The notes under the pieces: model-generated
The model's database searches: none
Told to the model about the DNA's origin: nothing
The model's input: the letters and a program-made list of their open reading frames with translations, nothing else
Shown here: positions 1 through 7,758 of the stretch, in pieces
How the letters are laid out: each line of letters starts with the position of its first letter
Numbering within the stretch: the first letter of the stretch is position 1
From: Promethearchaeota archaeon
GTDB taxonomy: Archaea > Asgardarchaeota > Lokiarchaeia > Sigynarchaeales > SOKP01
DNA: 22,207 bases
Direction: 5' to 3'
Assembly (NCBI GenBank): GCA_016839905.1
Contig: JAEOTJ010000082.1
Span: 1-22,207 of the forward strand
Translations under genes and position numbers: made by a program

Positions 1-47
1 TATATTATTAATTCAAGTAATTTTATTTAATTTTAAAGGTTAAAAGA

Positions 48-698
48 ATGAATAATATTACAATTAATTCAATTTCACTTAATTTAGATGAGTGGGAGTT
101 AAGAGAAAATACTGAATCCATTAAGGCGTGGTATAATGAATATGGAGACAAATTGAGCATTAATTTTTTTTCAAAAAGGCCAGATTTACCGGAAGATGCA
201 GTTGATATTCGTTCCTTAAGGTATTTTTATCGTGATAAGATTACAAAAGCAAAAGGTGCTATTGTTGAAGTTGAAAAGGAATATTTAGATTCTTTATTAG
301 CGATTAAAACTATTGTTAAATTTCCCCAAAATCCAACTGGATTCACCTTTATTGCTTCATACACTATCCCTCGAGTGGATTGCAGTTTTGTTCTAAAAGT
401 CCAATGTCCAGAACGCGGAATGACTGGCATAAGAGAGACTATTATTTTAGACAAGGCACTAGGAGAAGGATTGGTTGAAATGGATGGAGTAATGATGAAG
501 GGATGGTTTTTTGATCCCTACGATCCTGAATTTAAAGCTCCCATATTAAGTAATATTGCAGATAGAGAAGAATATGATAAACAATTTCCCAAACATCCCC
601 TTTCAAGAGTTAGAAATAGTCTAAAAATAATTAAAGAAAAAGTAGAATTTTCTGAGGATCTAATAAATTCTAATAAATTCTTCTTAAATTTTGAATAA
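48..698 (+). CDS. Conserved-looking hypothetical protein, 216 aa
   Basis: I do not recognise a named function. The protein looks soluble, with no signal peptide or membrane segment. The middle (about residues 95-145) alternates beta-like segments and carries the conserved-looking stretches FPQNPTGFTFI, VQCPERGMTGIRE and WFFDPYDPEF. The tail has FPKHPLSRVR followed by a helix. From memory, bacterial hypothetical proteins share the same 'GxRE ... DPYDP ... FPxHPLSR' order, so transfer from bacteria is possible but unverified. The start is supported by AAAGGT at 35-40, seven bases before the ATG. The gene appears to be monocistronic: the next 730 bases on this strand hold no gene. Confidence 0.75.
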   Translation: MNNITINSISLNLDEWELRENTESIKAWYNEYGDKLSINFFSKRPDLPEDAVDIRSLRYFYRDKITKAKGAIVEVEKEYLDSLLAIKTIVKFPQNPTGFTFIASYTIPRVDCSFVLKVQCPERGMTGIRETIILDKALGEGLVEMDGVMMKGWFFDPYDPEFKAPILSNIADREEYDKQFPKHPLSRVRNSLKIIKEKVEFSEDLINSNKFFLNFE

Positions 699-1145
699 AG
701 AATTATATCTAACTCTTAATCATAATCACGGGGGCATTAAATCTTGTTTCAGTAATTACAATTTATTAGCTTTAAACATCTTCTTTAGAGTATGCATTAG
801 TATTGATTCTAAATGTCCATAAAATTTCCGCACCATATTTTTATTTAAGTTCCTTAGGGAGCAACAGCATTTTATGGGAAGGAATAGAAAAAATCTGAAA
901 GCACAATACTTAATGAAAAATAAAAAGAGATATATTTATCTAATAACTCCATTAAGGGTTGAGGTATTATTTACCGGATCTCCGGTATTTAGGAATAAGA
1001 ATAAATTAAGCATGTGTTTTCAGATCCTTAAAAATTGATTTTCTTATATACAATTTTGTCATTCTTATATTTAAAAGTTATCTTTAATAATATTAAAGTT
1101 GAATTCCAATGACCTTTTTTTTATTTTTAATTATTGTAACTAAAG
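699..1145. other. Gene-poor AT-rich spacer
   Basis: No ORF of convincing length or start was seen on either strand. The only notable local structure is a 16-base inverted repeat at 972-987 (TACCGGA, two-base centre, TCCGGTA). A T-rich, TATA-like tract at 1115-1131 lies about 15-30 bases before the structured RNA candidate and may be its promoter. Confidence 0.5.
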
Positions 1146-1266
1146 GTGACTCCTGCCACTCGACCTAAACGAAGGTCAAAAATAAAATAGGGGGAGGAGG
1201 GCGAAATCAGAGTGTAATTTCTTACACTAACCAAAAGACAAAAATCCAGGGTGCGGCAGGAGTCAT
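1146..1266 (+). ncRNA. Candidate structured non-coding RNA, about 120 nt
   Basis: An AT-rich spacer contains a compact GC-richer block closed by a long stem. GTGACTCCTGCC at 1146-1157 pairs with GGCAGGAGTCAT at 1255-1266: 11 Watson-Crick pairs plus one terminal G-U. Two local hairpins lie inside: GACCT/AGGTC (1162-1166 with 1173-1177, six-base loop) and AGTGTAA/TTACACT (1211-1217 with 1222-1228, loop TTTC). A purine-rich single-stranded stretch GGGGGAGGAGGG lies near 1190-1201. T5 follows directly after the closing stem (1268-1272), and a TATA-like tract precedes it, so the plus strand is favoured. It does not match what I know of tRNA, 5S, SRP or RNase P RNA. A short mobile element with terminal inverted repeats is the main alternative, but I see no target duplication. 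Confidence 0.5.
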
Positions 1267-1429
1267 GTTTTTAAGGCTTTTTGAACTCATCCTCCTTATC
1301 TTAGTATCTAATATTGCTTATTATATTTAAACATAGTGGTTTTTTGTTATAAGAAAATATTAAAAAAAAATAGACTGCTTCTGATTATAGAAAAATAAAA
1401 AAATGAAATTTCTATGGAATTATAATGAT

Positions 1430-1936
1430 TTATTCAAATAATTTGGTTCCTTTTGGTTCTATCTTAAATTTTTGTTCAAAAAATAATGCTAATTTTTCAT
1501 TAATTCCATTTTTTTCAAAAATAAGAATCGTTGTCAATCCAACAAAAAAGAAAATCTCAAATCCAATCGCTAAAGTTGTATAGGCTTCACCATATGCATT
1601 ATCAATGATGGTTCCTATGATTCGAAATGTAACAACAAAGCCAGAAATAATTGATCCTCCTGTTAAACATTGAGTTATCAATTTTTGCTTAATTAACCAT
1701 AGGAAATATACTCCAAGGCCCAAGGATAATGCTCCATAATAAACTCGGATCTCTGTAATGCCTGAATTAAATCCTTCTACCCACGTAACATTTGCAAATT
1801 CTACTATATTAGAAGGTTGTATTACAAATATTAATCCAAAAACGAGAAAATATGTAACATATGACAAAGCGACAAGAAATGCTCCATTCCGAATTATCCA
1901 AACAAAGGCTTTTTTTATTGACACATAGATCCCCAT
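1430..1936 (-). CDS. Four-helix membrane protein, DUF4345-like
   Basis: The 168-aa protein has four hydrophobic segments at about residues 17-39, 65-83, 91-111 and 118-140, with a charged C-terminal tail after the last. The stretch TEIRVYYGALSLGLG (61-75) at the start of the second helix is the kind of motif that marks the DUF4345 family: an acidic-x-Arg pair, an aromatic pair, then a Gly/Leu-rich helix. The length also fits that family. The biochemical role of DUF4345 is not known to me. There is no good Shine-Dalgarno sequence; a TATA-like AT tract lies 20-45 bases upstream on the minus strand. It is divergent from smc, with a 175-base shared promoter region. Confidence 0.65.
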   Translation of the reverse strand: MGIYVSIKKAFVWIIRNGAFLVALSYVTYFLVFGLIFVIQPSNIVEFANVTWVEGFNSGITEIRVYYGALSLGLGVYFLWLIKQKLITQCLTGGSIISGFVVTFRIIGTIIDNAYGEAYTTLAIGFEIFFFVGLTTILIFEKNGINEKLALFFEQKFKIEPKGTKLFE

Positions 1937-2086
1937 TTATTTTTTGCTTTTAGACTTTAATACTTTTTTTAATTTTTCTTAATACAAATATCATCAAGAT
2001 ATTACACGGATTCAAATGAAATTATTATATCCTTGTTATATATATGTAGATATTTCATAGATATGAGAGAAATATGCATAATTTTC

Positions 2087-2094
2087 TATAAATA
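2087..2094 (+). promoter_or_regulatory. TATA box of smc
   Basis: TATAAATA is centred about 21 bases before the smc ATG. With normal archaeal spacing, transcription would begin at or next to the start codon. No Shine-Dalgarno sequence precedes the ATG, so the smc message is probably leaderless. Confidence 0.5.
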
Positions 2095-2111
2095 AATCTA
2101 TTGTTTTAACA

Positions 2112-5100
2112 ATGGTATATATAAAATCTCTAATATGTGAAGGATTTAAAAGTTTTAAACATAGAACCAAGATTGATTTTAGTAAGGGGTTCACGAGTAT
2201 CGTTGGAGCTAACGGAAGCGGTAAGTCTAATATTTTAGATGCTTTCGTGTTTGCTTTGGGGGAATTATCTGGAAATAAATTAAGGGTAAATAACATAAAA
2301 GACTTGATCTGTAATGGAGGGACGCATAAAGGAGCACCCTCTAATTGGGCAAGAGTGGATATCGTTTTTGACAATTCCGAAAGAACCATTCCAATTAATT
2401 CTAATGTAGTAAAAATTTCAAGAAAAGTCAATATAAAAAGGCAAGGGAAATATTATATCAATGATAAGGCAACAACACGTCGTGAATTACAAGATATTAT
2501 GGATTTGGCAGGATTAATACCAAATTCATCCAACTTGATTTTACAAGGAGAATTGTTTAGAATTATCAACATGAACAATAATGAACGAAGAGAATTAATA
2601 GAAGATATTTCTGGTATTGCGTCTTATAATGAAAAAAAAGAAGCTGCTGAAAAGGACTTAGTAAAAATAGAAGAAAATATTTCTAGAATAACAATACTTT
2701 TAAATGAACTGTCATTTCAACTGGATTCATTAGAAAAAGAGAGAAATGAAGCTTTAGAATACAATGAATTAGACATTGAGCAAAAAAAAGCGGAAAAAGC
2801 TAGTATTATACTTAAAATCAGAGATTTTGAAAAAAAAATAAAGAAAATAAAAACCAAAAAGCAAGCATTTCAGGACGAGATTGAGGAGATAAATAATAAG
2901 CTTATTGAAAAAAGAGAACATTTAATGCAAACTACCATAAATTTGGATGACATAAATACAGAGATTAAAAAACTACAATCAAGTGAATTAAAAGAACTTA
3001 CGATGAAATTAAATGATTATAAAACAACAATTACAAAAAAAGAAACCCAACAAGAGAGTCATTCGAGAGAAATTGAACGCCTTAAGAAAAACCTAATTAA
3101 AACATTTAGAAAAAAAGAGAGTAATGAAGAAGAGAAAAAAACTATTAAAGAGAAATTAATAGAGAAAAAGCAGAGAAAAAGTGAGGTAAAAATAAAATTA
3201 CTTTCATTAAAAGAAGAACTTTTTCACGGAGAAGCGCAAATAAAAGAATTTGATTCAGAAAATTTAGAATTTCAACAAAAACTTGATTCCATAATAAATA
3301 AAATCGATGAAAAAAATCTTATTAAAAATGATATTAGCTCAGATATAAAAGTTCTTAAAAATAAGTTAGAGAACTCAAATAGAAATTTGAACAATGTCAG
3401 AGTAAAAAATAATAAATTAAACCAGGAAATAATTAAAATAAAGGATAATATTAAGGACCTAATACAAAATGAAAAAAAGCATGAGAATATTTCCAATAAA
3501 GTAATAAACATTGAAGATTTAGAAAAAGAAAAAACAAATATCAATCAGAATTTAAAAAAACTCCAAAAAGGTATTGATGATAAATATACAAAATTAATAT
3601 CAATGAGAAGTAAAATAAAAGCAGTTCAAAAATTTTCCTCAAATAAGGCAATAACGGCAATATTAAAACTCAAAGACAATCCAGAAGTTAAAGAAAAACA
3701 TAAGATCAGAGGCAAAATTTATGATACAGTGGCACAATTAGGTAAGGCAAATCAAGAATATAATACAGCACTGCAAGTCGCAGGTGGAGCAAAGTTTAAT
3801 TATATAATTGTTGATAATCAATCAACTGCTAAACAATGTATAAATTATTTAAAAAAAAACAATATTGGCAGAGCTTCTTTTATTCCTCTGGACAAGATTA
3901 AAGCTAATCCTATCATTCTTAATGTTAAATTAAATGAAAATGTCATCGGTAGGGCTGTAGACTTAATTGAATTCAATCCGGTTTTCACCAAGGCATTTGA
4001 GTTTATTTTTGGAAGGTCAATTGTTGTATCGGATATAAACACGGCAATTGACTTAAACCTAAGTGCTAAAAGAATAACATTAGCCGGAGATGTTATTGAG
4101 TCTTCAAATTTAATGACAGGAGGTAAGAGAAATCAACAAAGTCAAGGAGGTTTTAGAGCAATTGAAGAATTAAAAATTCCCTTGTTAGAAAGAGAATTAG
4201 AAAATCTAAGACAACAGGAATCTGAATATATTAAACAATTGAAACAGATTGAAAAAGAAATTACATCCCATTACAAGAGAAAGATTTCTTTAAACAAAGA
4301 ACTTGGACAAGTAAAACAAAATTTAGCGATTTTTAATGATAAATTAGCAATAAAACAAGAAGAATTAAATGAATTAGAACCTAATATCCAAGAATTTGAA
4401 TCAGAAATAAATGCCTATGAACACCAAATCCAAGAGGAACAACAAAAATTAGATGACATTAGGGAAGTTTTAAACGAATTGAAGGCTAAAGAAAGGGATA
4501 TTAAAGCAAAAATCTCGATGTTAAAAAATAATGATTTTACTAAAAAGATTAATGGCTTAAGAACTCAAATTGATACTCTAGAAAAAGATAAGATGAAAAT
4601 TGAATTAGAGATTACAAAACTTGAGACTCAATTAGAAGAAATAGTGAATAATCGGGAAAAAGAAATTGAAAATGACATTCAAAAAGCTCAAGAAGAGATT
4701 GAAAATTATACCAGCGAACTTAAAACGATTAAAAATGAATTAATAGAATTAAATCAAGCCACTTCAGAATTAGAAGCTGAAGTCATGGAAAAAAATCAGG
4801 TTATTGGACAGTTATATACTAAAAAGGATGAACTTTTACAATCTCAAACAAGCATTAAATTGAAAATAGATGATTTGAAATCAAACATCCATCCAATAAG
4901 CTTGAAAATCAATACTTTAAAAAACAATTTGGATAACTTTGAAACACAAAAAAATATATTAGAACAGACAAGTAAAATAGCAGATGTAGATATAGATAGC
5001 ATTCAAGAATTCCTAAATTATTCCCAAGATAAATTAAACTCTATTATTGAAGAGAGTCTCTCAAAAAAGCATCTATTAGAACCAGTAAACATGAGAGCTA

Positions 5101-5693
5101 TTAAAAAATATGCCAAGATTAAAAGACGATATGATGACCTTATTGAAAAACATGAAATCGTGGTAAATGAAAGGCAAGCAATTTTAGAATTTATTGAAAA
5201 AATTGAATTGGAGAAAAAGAAAACGTTTATGGATGCATTTAATGGCATTAATAAGCATTTTAGGGAGATCTTCTCAAAATTATCCCCTGGAGGGGAAGCA
5301 AAATTAGAATTAGAAAATCCTGAGGAGCCTTTTATGGGGGGAGTAAAAATGCTCGCAAGACCAGGAGGAAAAAAGTGGTGCATAACCCAATCCATGTCCG
5401 GAGGAGAGAAGACTTTAACAGTCGTAGCATTGGTATTAGGGATTCAAATATACTTACCCTCACCATACTACATCTTAGATGAGATTGATGCTTCTTTTGA
5501 TGATTACAATGCAAGTCAAGTCGCTTCCTTGATTAAAGACCTCTCTAAAAAATCTCAGTTCATTCTAATTACCCATAGAGACGTAACCATGACCAAGACC
5601 GATCAATTATTAGGGGTATCAAATGTAAATGGATTGACTTCAATCATTAATCTTAATATTCATGATGCTCTTGAGCAAATTGCTCAGGCTTAA
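2112..5693 (+). CDS. smc: Chromosome segregation ATPase SMC
   Basis: The 1193-aa protein is the full usual length. The N-terminal ATPase half starts MVYIKSLICEGFKSF, with Walker A GANGSGKS at residues 32-39 and a Q-loop in LILQGE. Two long charged coiled coils (about 160-520 and 670-1030) flank a hinge domain at about 520-670, with typical glycines in RGKIYD and AGGAKFNYIIV. The C-terminal half carries SPGGEAKLELENPEEPF, the signature SMSGGEK (1094-1100; most SMCs have Leu where this has Met), Walker B YYILDEID (1119-1126) and a D-loop region. It is expected to form a homodimer that loops and compacts DNA. No ScpA or ScpB gene lies in the window. The last codons contain the dyad TGAGCAAATTGCTCA, and the gene's final 60 or so bases recur at 6741-6810. 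Confidence 0.98.
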   Translation: MVYIKSLICEGFKSFKHRTKIDFSKGFTSIVGANGSGKSNILDAFVFALGELSGNKLRVNNIKDLICNGGTHKGAPSNWARVDIVFDNSERTIPINSNVVKISRKVNIKRQGKYYINDKATTRRELQDIMDLAGLIPNSSNLILQGELFRIINMNNNERRELIEDISGIASYNEKKEAAEKDLVKIEENISRITILLNELSFQLDSLEKERNEALEYNELDIEQKKAEKASIILKIRDFEKKIKKIKTKKQAFQDEIEEINNKLIEKREHLMQTTINLDDINTEIKKLQSSELKELTMKLNDYKTTITKKETQQESHSREIERLKKNLIKTFRKKESNEEEKKTIKEKLIEKKQRKSEVKIKLLSLKEELFHGEAQIKEFDSENLEFQQKLDSIINKIDEKNLIKNDISSDIKVLKNKLENSNRNLNNVRVKNNKLNQEIIKIKDNIKDLIQNEKKHENISNKVINIEDLEKEKTNINQNLKKLQKGIDDKYTKLISMRSKIKAVQKFSSNKAITAILKLKDNPEVKEKHKIRGKIYDTVAQLGKANQEYNTALQVAGGAKFNYIIVDNQSTAKQCINYLKKNNIGRASFIPLDKIKANPIILNVKLNENVIGRAVDLIEFNPVFTKAFEFIFGRSIVVSDINTAIDLNLSAKRITLAGDVIESSNLMTGGKRNQQSQGGFRAIEELKIPLLERELENLRQQESEYIKQLKQIEKEITSHYKRKISLNKELGQVKQNLAIFNDKLAIKQEELNELEPNIQEFESEINAYEHQIQEEQQKLDDIREVLNELKAKERDIKAKISMLKNNDFTKKINGLRTQIDTLEKDKMKIELEITKLETQLEEIVNNREKEIENDIQKAQEEIENYTSELKTIKNELIELNQATSELEAEVMEKNQVIGQLYTKKDELLQSQTSIKLKIDDLKSNIHPISLKINTLKNNLDNFETQKNILEQTSKIADVDIDSIQEFLNYSQDKLNSIIEESLSKKHLLEPVNMRAIKKYAKIKRRYDDLIEKHEIVVNERQAILEFIEKIELEKKKTFMDAFNGINKHFREIFSKLSPGGEAKLELENPEEPFMGGVKMLARPGGKKWCITQSMSGGEKTLTVVALVLGIQIYLPSPYYILDEIDASFDDYNASQVASLIKDLSKKSQFILITHRDVTMTKTDQLLGVSNVNGLTSIINLNIHDALEQIAQA

Positions 5694-5700
5694 AGATCGT
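5631..5700 (+). repeat. 3' end of smc, direct repeat copy 1
   Basis: These 70 bases cover the last 20 or so codons of smc, its stop and a few bases beyond. They align without gaps to 6741-6810 with 63 of 70 positions identical; the last 30 (5671-5700) are identical. Similarity fades quickly on both sides. The identical core includes the 15-base dyad TGAGCAAATTGCTCA (5672-5686). Confidence 0.9.
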
Positions 5701-5735
5701 TATATACTTATGAAAGACATTACCAGTTAAAGTAT

Positions 5736-5746
5736 TAAAAAAAAAA
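5736..5746 (-). terminator. T-rich terminator of the surface protein gene
   Basis: A run of ten or more A on the plus strand, i.e. T on the minus strand, lies about 25 bases beyond the stop of the minus-strand surface protein gene. This is a normal archaeal U-tract termination signal. No stable stem was seen next to it. Confidence 0.4.
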
Positions 5747-5767
5747 TGTGATTTAGATGAAAAATCC

Positions 5768-6619
5768 TTATTTTATTTTTCTTTTCACCATCCAAGTCAG
5801 GCTACATATACTAATAACCAAGATTACTGATATAAAAGCGAGGTTAGGTCCAGATATTTTAAAATCTTTATCATCATCATCATCATCACTATTACCATCC
5901 ATTTCATCGAAAGTAAATAAGATTGCATATGAAGTTAAAGGAAAACTAGGAGAATAGCTGTTGTAATTATCCATATCTCCATGATCCAAACCTATAATTG
6001 GATCAAAATCCACAAAACCATTTACACTTTGATATTGAAATCTAATATCCCCATTTTCATAAAAAATTACTTCAAAAGTAGCAGATAATCCCTCTCCATA
6101 AGCATCAGTTACACCTTCGAATTGAATTACCAAGTATCTATTTGGAGAAGTTCCAAGGAATTCATAATAAATATCTCCCGCGGTGTCAGGATAAAGATCT
6201 TCACATAAAGGACAAACGACATCTTGATTTTCGAATTCGTTATCAGGGATTGGATTAACCCAACCCCAAGTATAACCTGAATCAGGAAAACTCATCCAAC
6301 CGTTAGAGCTAACTGATACATTATAATATTCATTTTCATAGAATGTAAAATTCCATGTCAAAAAATCAATTGTTTCATAATCATCGTCACTACTTGATAT
6401 CATCGACATCAAGGTACCAGAGCCAGAGATATCAATCCAAGAATAAGTAGCACTAGTATCCATATCATAACCACCTCCACTGTCATCTGAAATCTTTAAG
6501 CTTCCAGTTAAACCGTTTTTCGTTGTTGTTCCTGGATTTATACAAGTAATTGAAGCGGAAAATACCAAAATAACTATTGTAGTAAATAACAATGCTAACT
6601 TTATCTTTATTTTTGTCAT
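5768..6619 (-). CDS. Anchored surface protein with one beta-sandwich-like domain
   Basis: The 283-aa protein has an N-terminal signal segment (about residues 6-26, after the basic MTKIKIK). An extracellular domain (about 55-238) follows, rich in aromatic and Asp/Asn residues: YSWIDISGSGT, NVSVSSNGWMSF, NPIPD, PNRYLVIQFEGV and GDIRFQYQSV. This order resembles a domain common on archaeal and bacterial surface proteins ('NGYLSF ... NPIPD ... RxVVQWE ... GDIRFQY'). An Asp-rich linker (245-252) leads to a C-terminal hydrophobic helix (about 257-277) and a basic end WMVKRKIK, which reads as a stop-transfer or sorting-type tail. An odd feature is a CxxC pair at 136-139 in an outside domain. The start has a weak TAAGG before it. 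The gene is convergent with smc and lies between two copies of the smc 3' end. Confidence 0.8.
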   Translation of the reverse strand: MTKIKIKLALLFTTIVILVFSASITCINPGTTTKNGLTGSLKISDDSGGGYDMDTSATYSWIDISGSGTLMSMISSSDDDYETIDFLTWNFTFYENEYYNVSVSSNGWMSFPDSGYTWGWVNPIPDNEFENQDVVCPLCEDLYPDTAGDIYYEFLGTSPNRYLVIQFEGVTDAYGEGLSATFEVIFYENGDIRFQYQSVNGFVDFDPIIGLDHGDMDNYNSYSPSFPLTSYAILFTFDEMDGNSDDDDDDKDFKISGPNLAFISVILVISICSLTWMVKRKIK

Positions 6620-6934
6620 TTTTTTTCCTTAAATTTTTAATTATGATATATTTATTTTTTAATTAATATAAATGTTAAGAAATAATAAAAGGATTGAATA
6701 ATTTCAATTTAGAAAATAATACCTCCAATATTAAACAAGAGGATTGACTTCTATCATTTTTCTGAATATTCATTAAGCTTTTGAGCAAATTGCTCAGGCT
6801 TAAAGATCGTTTTTTTACTTTAAAAGTATATAATCTACACAAATCAAAATATAAAATAAAATAAATTAAATATTTATTATTAGAAGATTATATTGAAATT
6901 AGTAGATTATATTTTCAATTTTAAATAGGAGGAT
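6620..6934. other. Spacer with smc-tail remnant and divergent promoters
   Basis: This spacer separates the minus-strand surface protein gene from the MNT/HEPN pair. Its left part is AT-rich (TATA-like tract about 6655-6675 for the minus-strand gene). The middle holds the smc 3'-end copy. The right part has the direct repeat GATTATATT at 6886-6894 and 6905-6913, a possible TATA region for MNT/HEPN. Confidence 0.5.
6741..6810 (+). pseudogene. Decayed copy of the smc 3' end
   Basis: The 70 bases match 5631-5700 at 63 positions. Read in the smc frame, it still encodes the end of SMC (GLTSII, then LNIH, then FEQIAQA and the stop), except that the Asp codon GAT is replaced by TAA. It is therefore a dead fragment and not a gene. 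The shared tail TTGAGCAAATTGCTCAGG...GATCGT is intact and is here followed by T7, a better terminator than the one after the living smc. No other part of smc was seen beside it. Confidence 0.85.
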
Positions 6935-7369
6935 ATGAATCTAAATAATAAAACCATATATTATACAAAATATCGTTTAATTTTTAAAATTGTTAAAATA
7001 ATAAAGAATATGACAACATTAAGGGAAATAAGTAATATTTCAACGATTAAGCACGTCCTTAAAGAGGTTAAAAATGTTTTAAATGATCTATATAAAGATA
7101 AATTAGTAGACATCATTCTTTACGGTTCCTATGCTCGAGGAGATCAGAAAGATGAATCAGATATAGATTTAGCAATTATAATTGATGATGATATTAGACC
7201 ATTTAGAGAAATAGAACAAATAAATGATGAGATTTATGATATTGATTTGAAATATAGTGTTGTTATTTCCATCCATCCTATTTCAAAAAGGAAGTTTCTA
7301 GTAGAAAATCATTCTTATTTTAAAAATTTAAAAAAAGAGGGAATTTCCCTTTGTCAGATGATAATATAA
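6935..7369 (+). CDS. MNT-type nucleotidyltransferase (antitoxin of a HEPN/MNT pair)
   Basis: The minimal nucleotidyltransferase motif is clear: GSYARGDQKDESDIDLAII (residues 64-82) gives the GSxARG and DxD signature. A further Asp in YDIDLKYSVVI is a candidate third metal ligand. Such proteins pair with HEPN toxins and silence them, in studied cases by adding AMP to a tyrosine near the HEPN active site. The start is uncertain. The first ATG has AGGAGG at 6927-6932, but only two bases away, and the first 25 residues are unlike the family. The ATG at 7011 (MTTLREIS) gives a more usual N-terminus. The gene overlaps the HEPN gene by 19 bases, which suggests translational coupling. Confidence 0.85.
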   Translation: MNLNNKTIYYTKYRLIFKIVKIIKNMTTLREISNISTIKHVLKEVKNVLNDLYKDKLVDIILYGSYARGDQKDESDIDLAIIIDDDIRPFREIEQINDEIYDIDLKYSVVISIHPISKRKFLVENHSYFKNLKKEGISLCQMII

Positions 7370-7743
7370 AACTCCTTGTTGAAAAAGCAAAAAAATATTT
7401 AAAAACCGCGGAATTAGTTTTAAATCATGGAGATTATGATACAGCAGTCTCTAGAATCTATTATTCGATGTTTTATCTTGTAAAAGCTTTGCTCTTAACA
7501 AAAAATATTACTCCGAAAACTCATAGCGGTACAATTAATGCCTTCAGTCAAAATTTTATTAAAAATAAAATTCTCTTAAAAGAAACTGGAAAGCAATTTA
7601 AAAATGCTTTTGATAAAAGATTACAAGGAGATTATGATTTTACTAATTTATTAAATAAGGAAGAAACTGAAGGATTTCTTAAAATTGGAAAAGATTTTAT
7701 TTCTTCACTCTTGGATTATTTAAAGAACAACAATTTTATCTAA
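7351..7743 (+). CDS. HEPN-domain protein (toxin of a HEPN/MNT pair)
   Basis: The 130-aa all-helical protein matches the HEPN pattern: KAKKYLKTAELVL, then YDTAVSRIYYSMFYLVKALLL (about residues 29-49), KTHSG, and a late RLQGDYDF. In active members, the R-x-YY-x-MF-H arrangement supplies the RNase Arg and His (RX6H). Here the His position is Tyr (RIYYSMFY), so catalysis by the usual motif is doubtful, or the Tyr serves as a modification site. The start is TTG, with GAGGG at 7337-7341 nine bases before it. The gene lies in an operon with MNT and ends 15 bases from the convergent VWA gene. Confidence 0.85.
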   Translation: MSDDNIKLLVEKAKKYLKTAELVLNHGDYDTAVSRIYYSMFYLVKALLLTKNITPKTHSGTINAFSQNFIKNKILLKETGKQFKNAFDKRLQGDYDFTNLLNKEETEGFLKIGKDFISSLLDYLKNNNFI

Positions 7744-7758
7744 ATTTTAATTTAATGC

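Noticed and set aside
850..885. AGGGAGCAACAG-like sequence reminiscent of the SRP RNA helix 8 region
   Set aside because: The expected GGAAG loop and flanking stems are absent, and the surroundings are AT-rich and unstructured.
972..987. Inverted repeat TACCGGA-2-TCCGGTA
   Set aside because: There is no promoter, gene start or repeat partner near it to give it a role.
1146..1266. Small mobile element (MITE) with 11-12 bp terminal inverted repeats
   Set aside because: No flanking target duplication is visible, and the internal hairpins plus the following T5 fit an RNA better. It remains the main alternative.
1222..1290. A 22-codon minus-strand frame with AAGGAGG just before its ATG
   Set aside because: The Shine-Dalgarno sequence touches the ATG with no spacing, and the frame runs into the structured RNA element. 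It is more likely chance.
5871..5888. (TCA)6 microsatellite
   Set aside because: It is the coding sequence for the poly-Asp linker of the minus-strand surface protein; short and ordinary.
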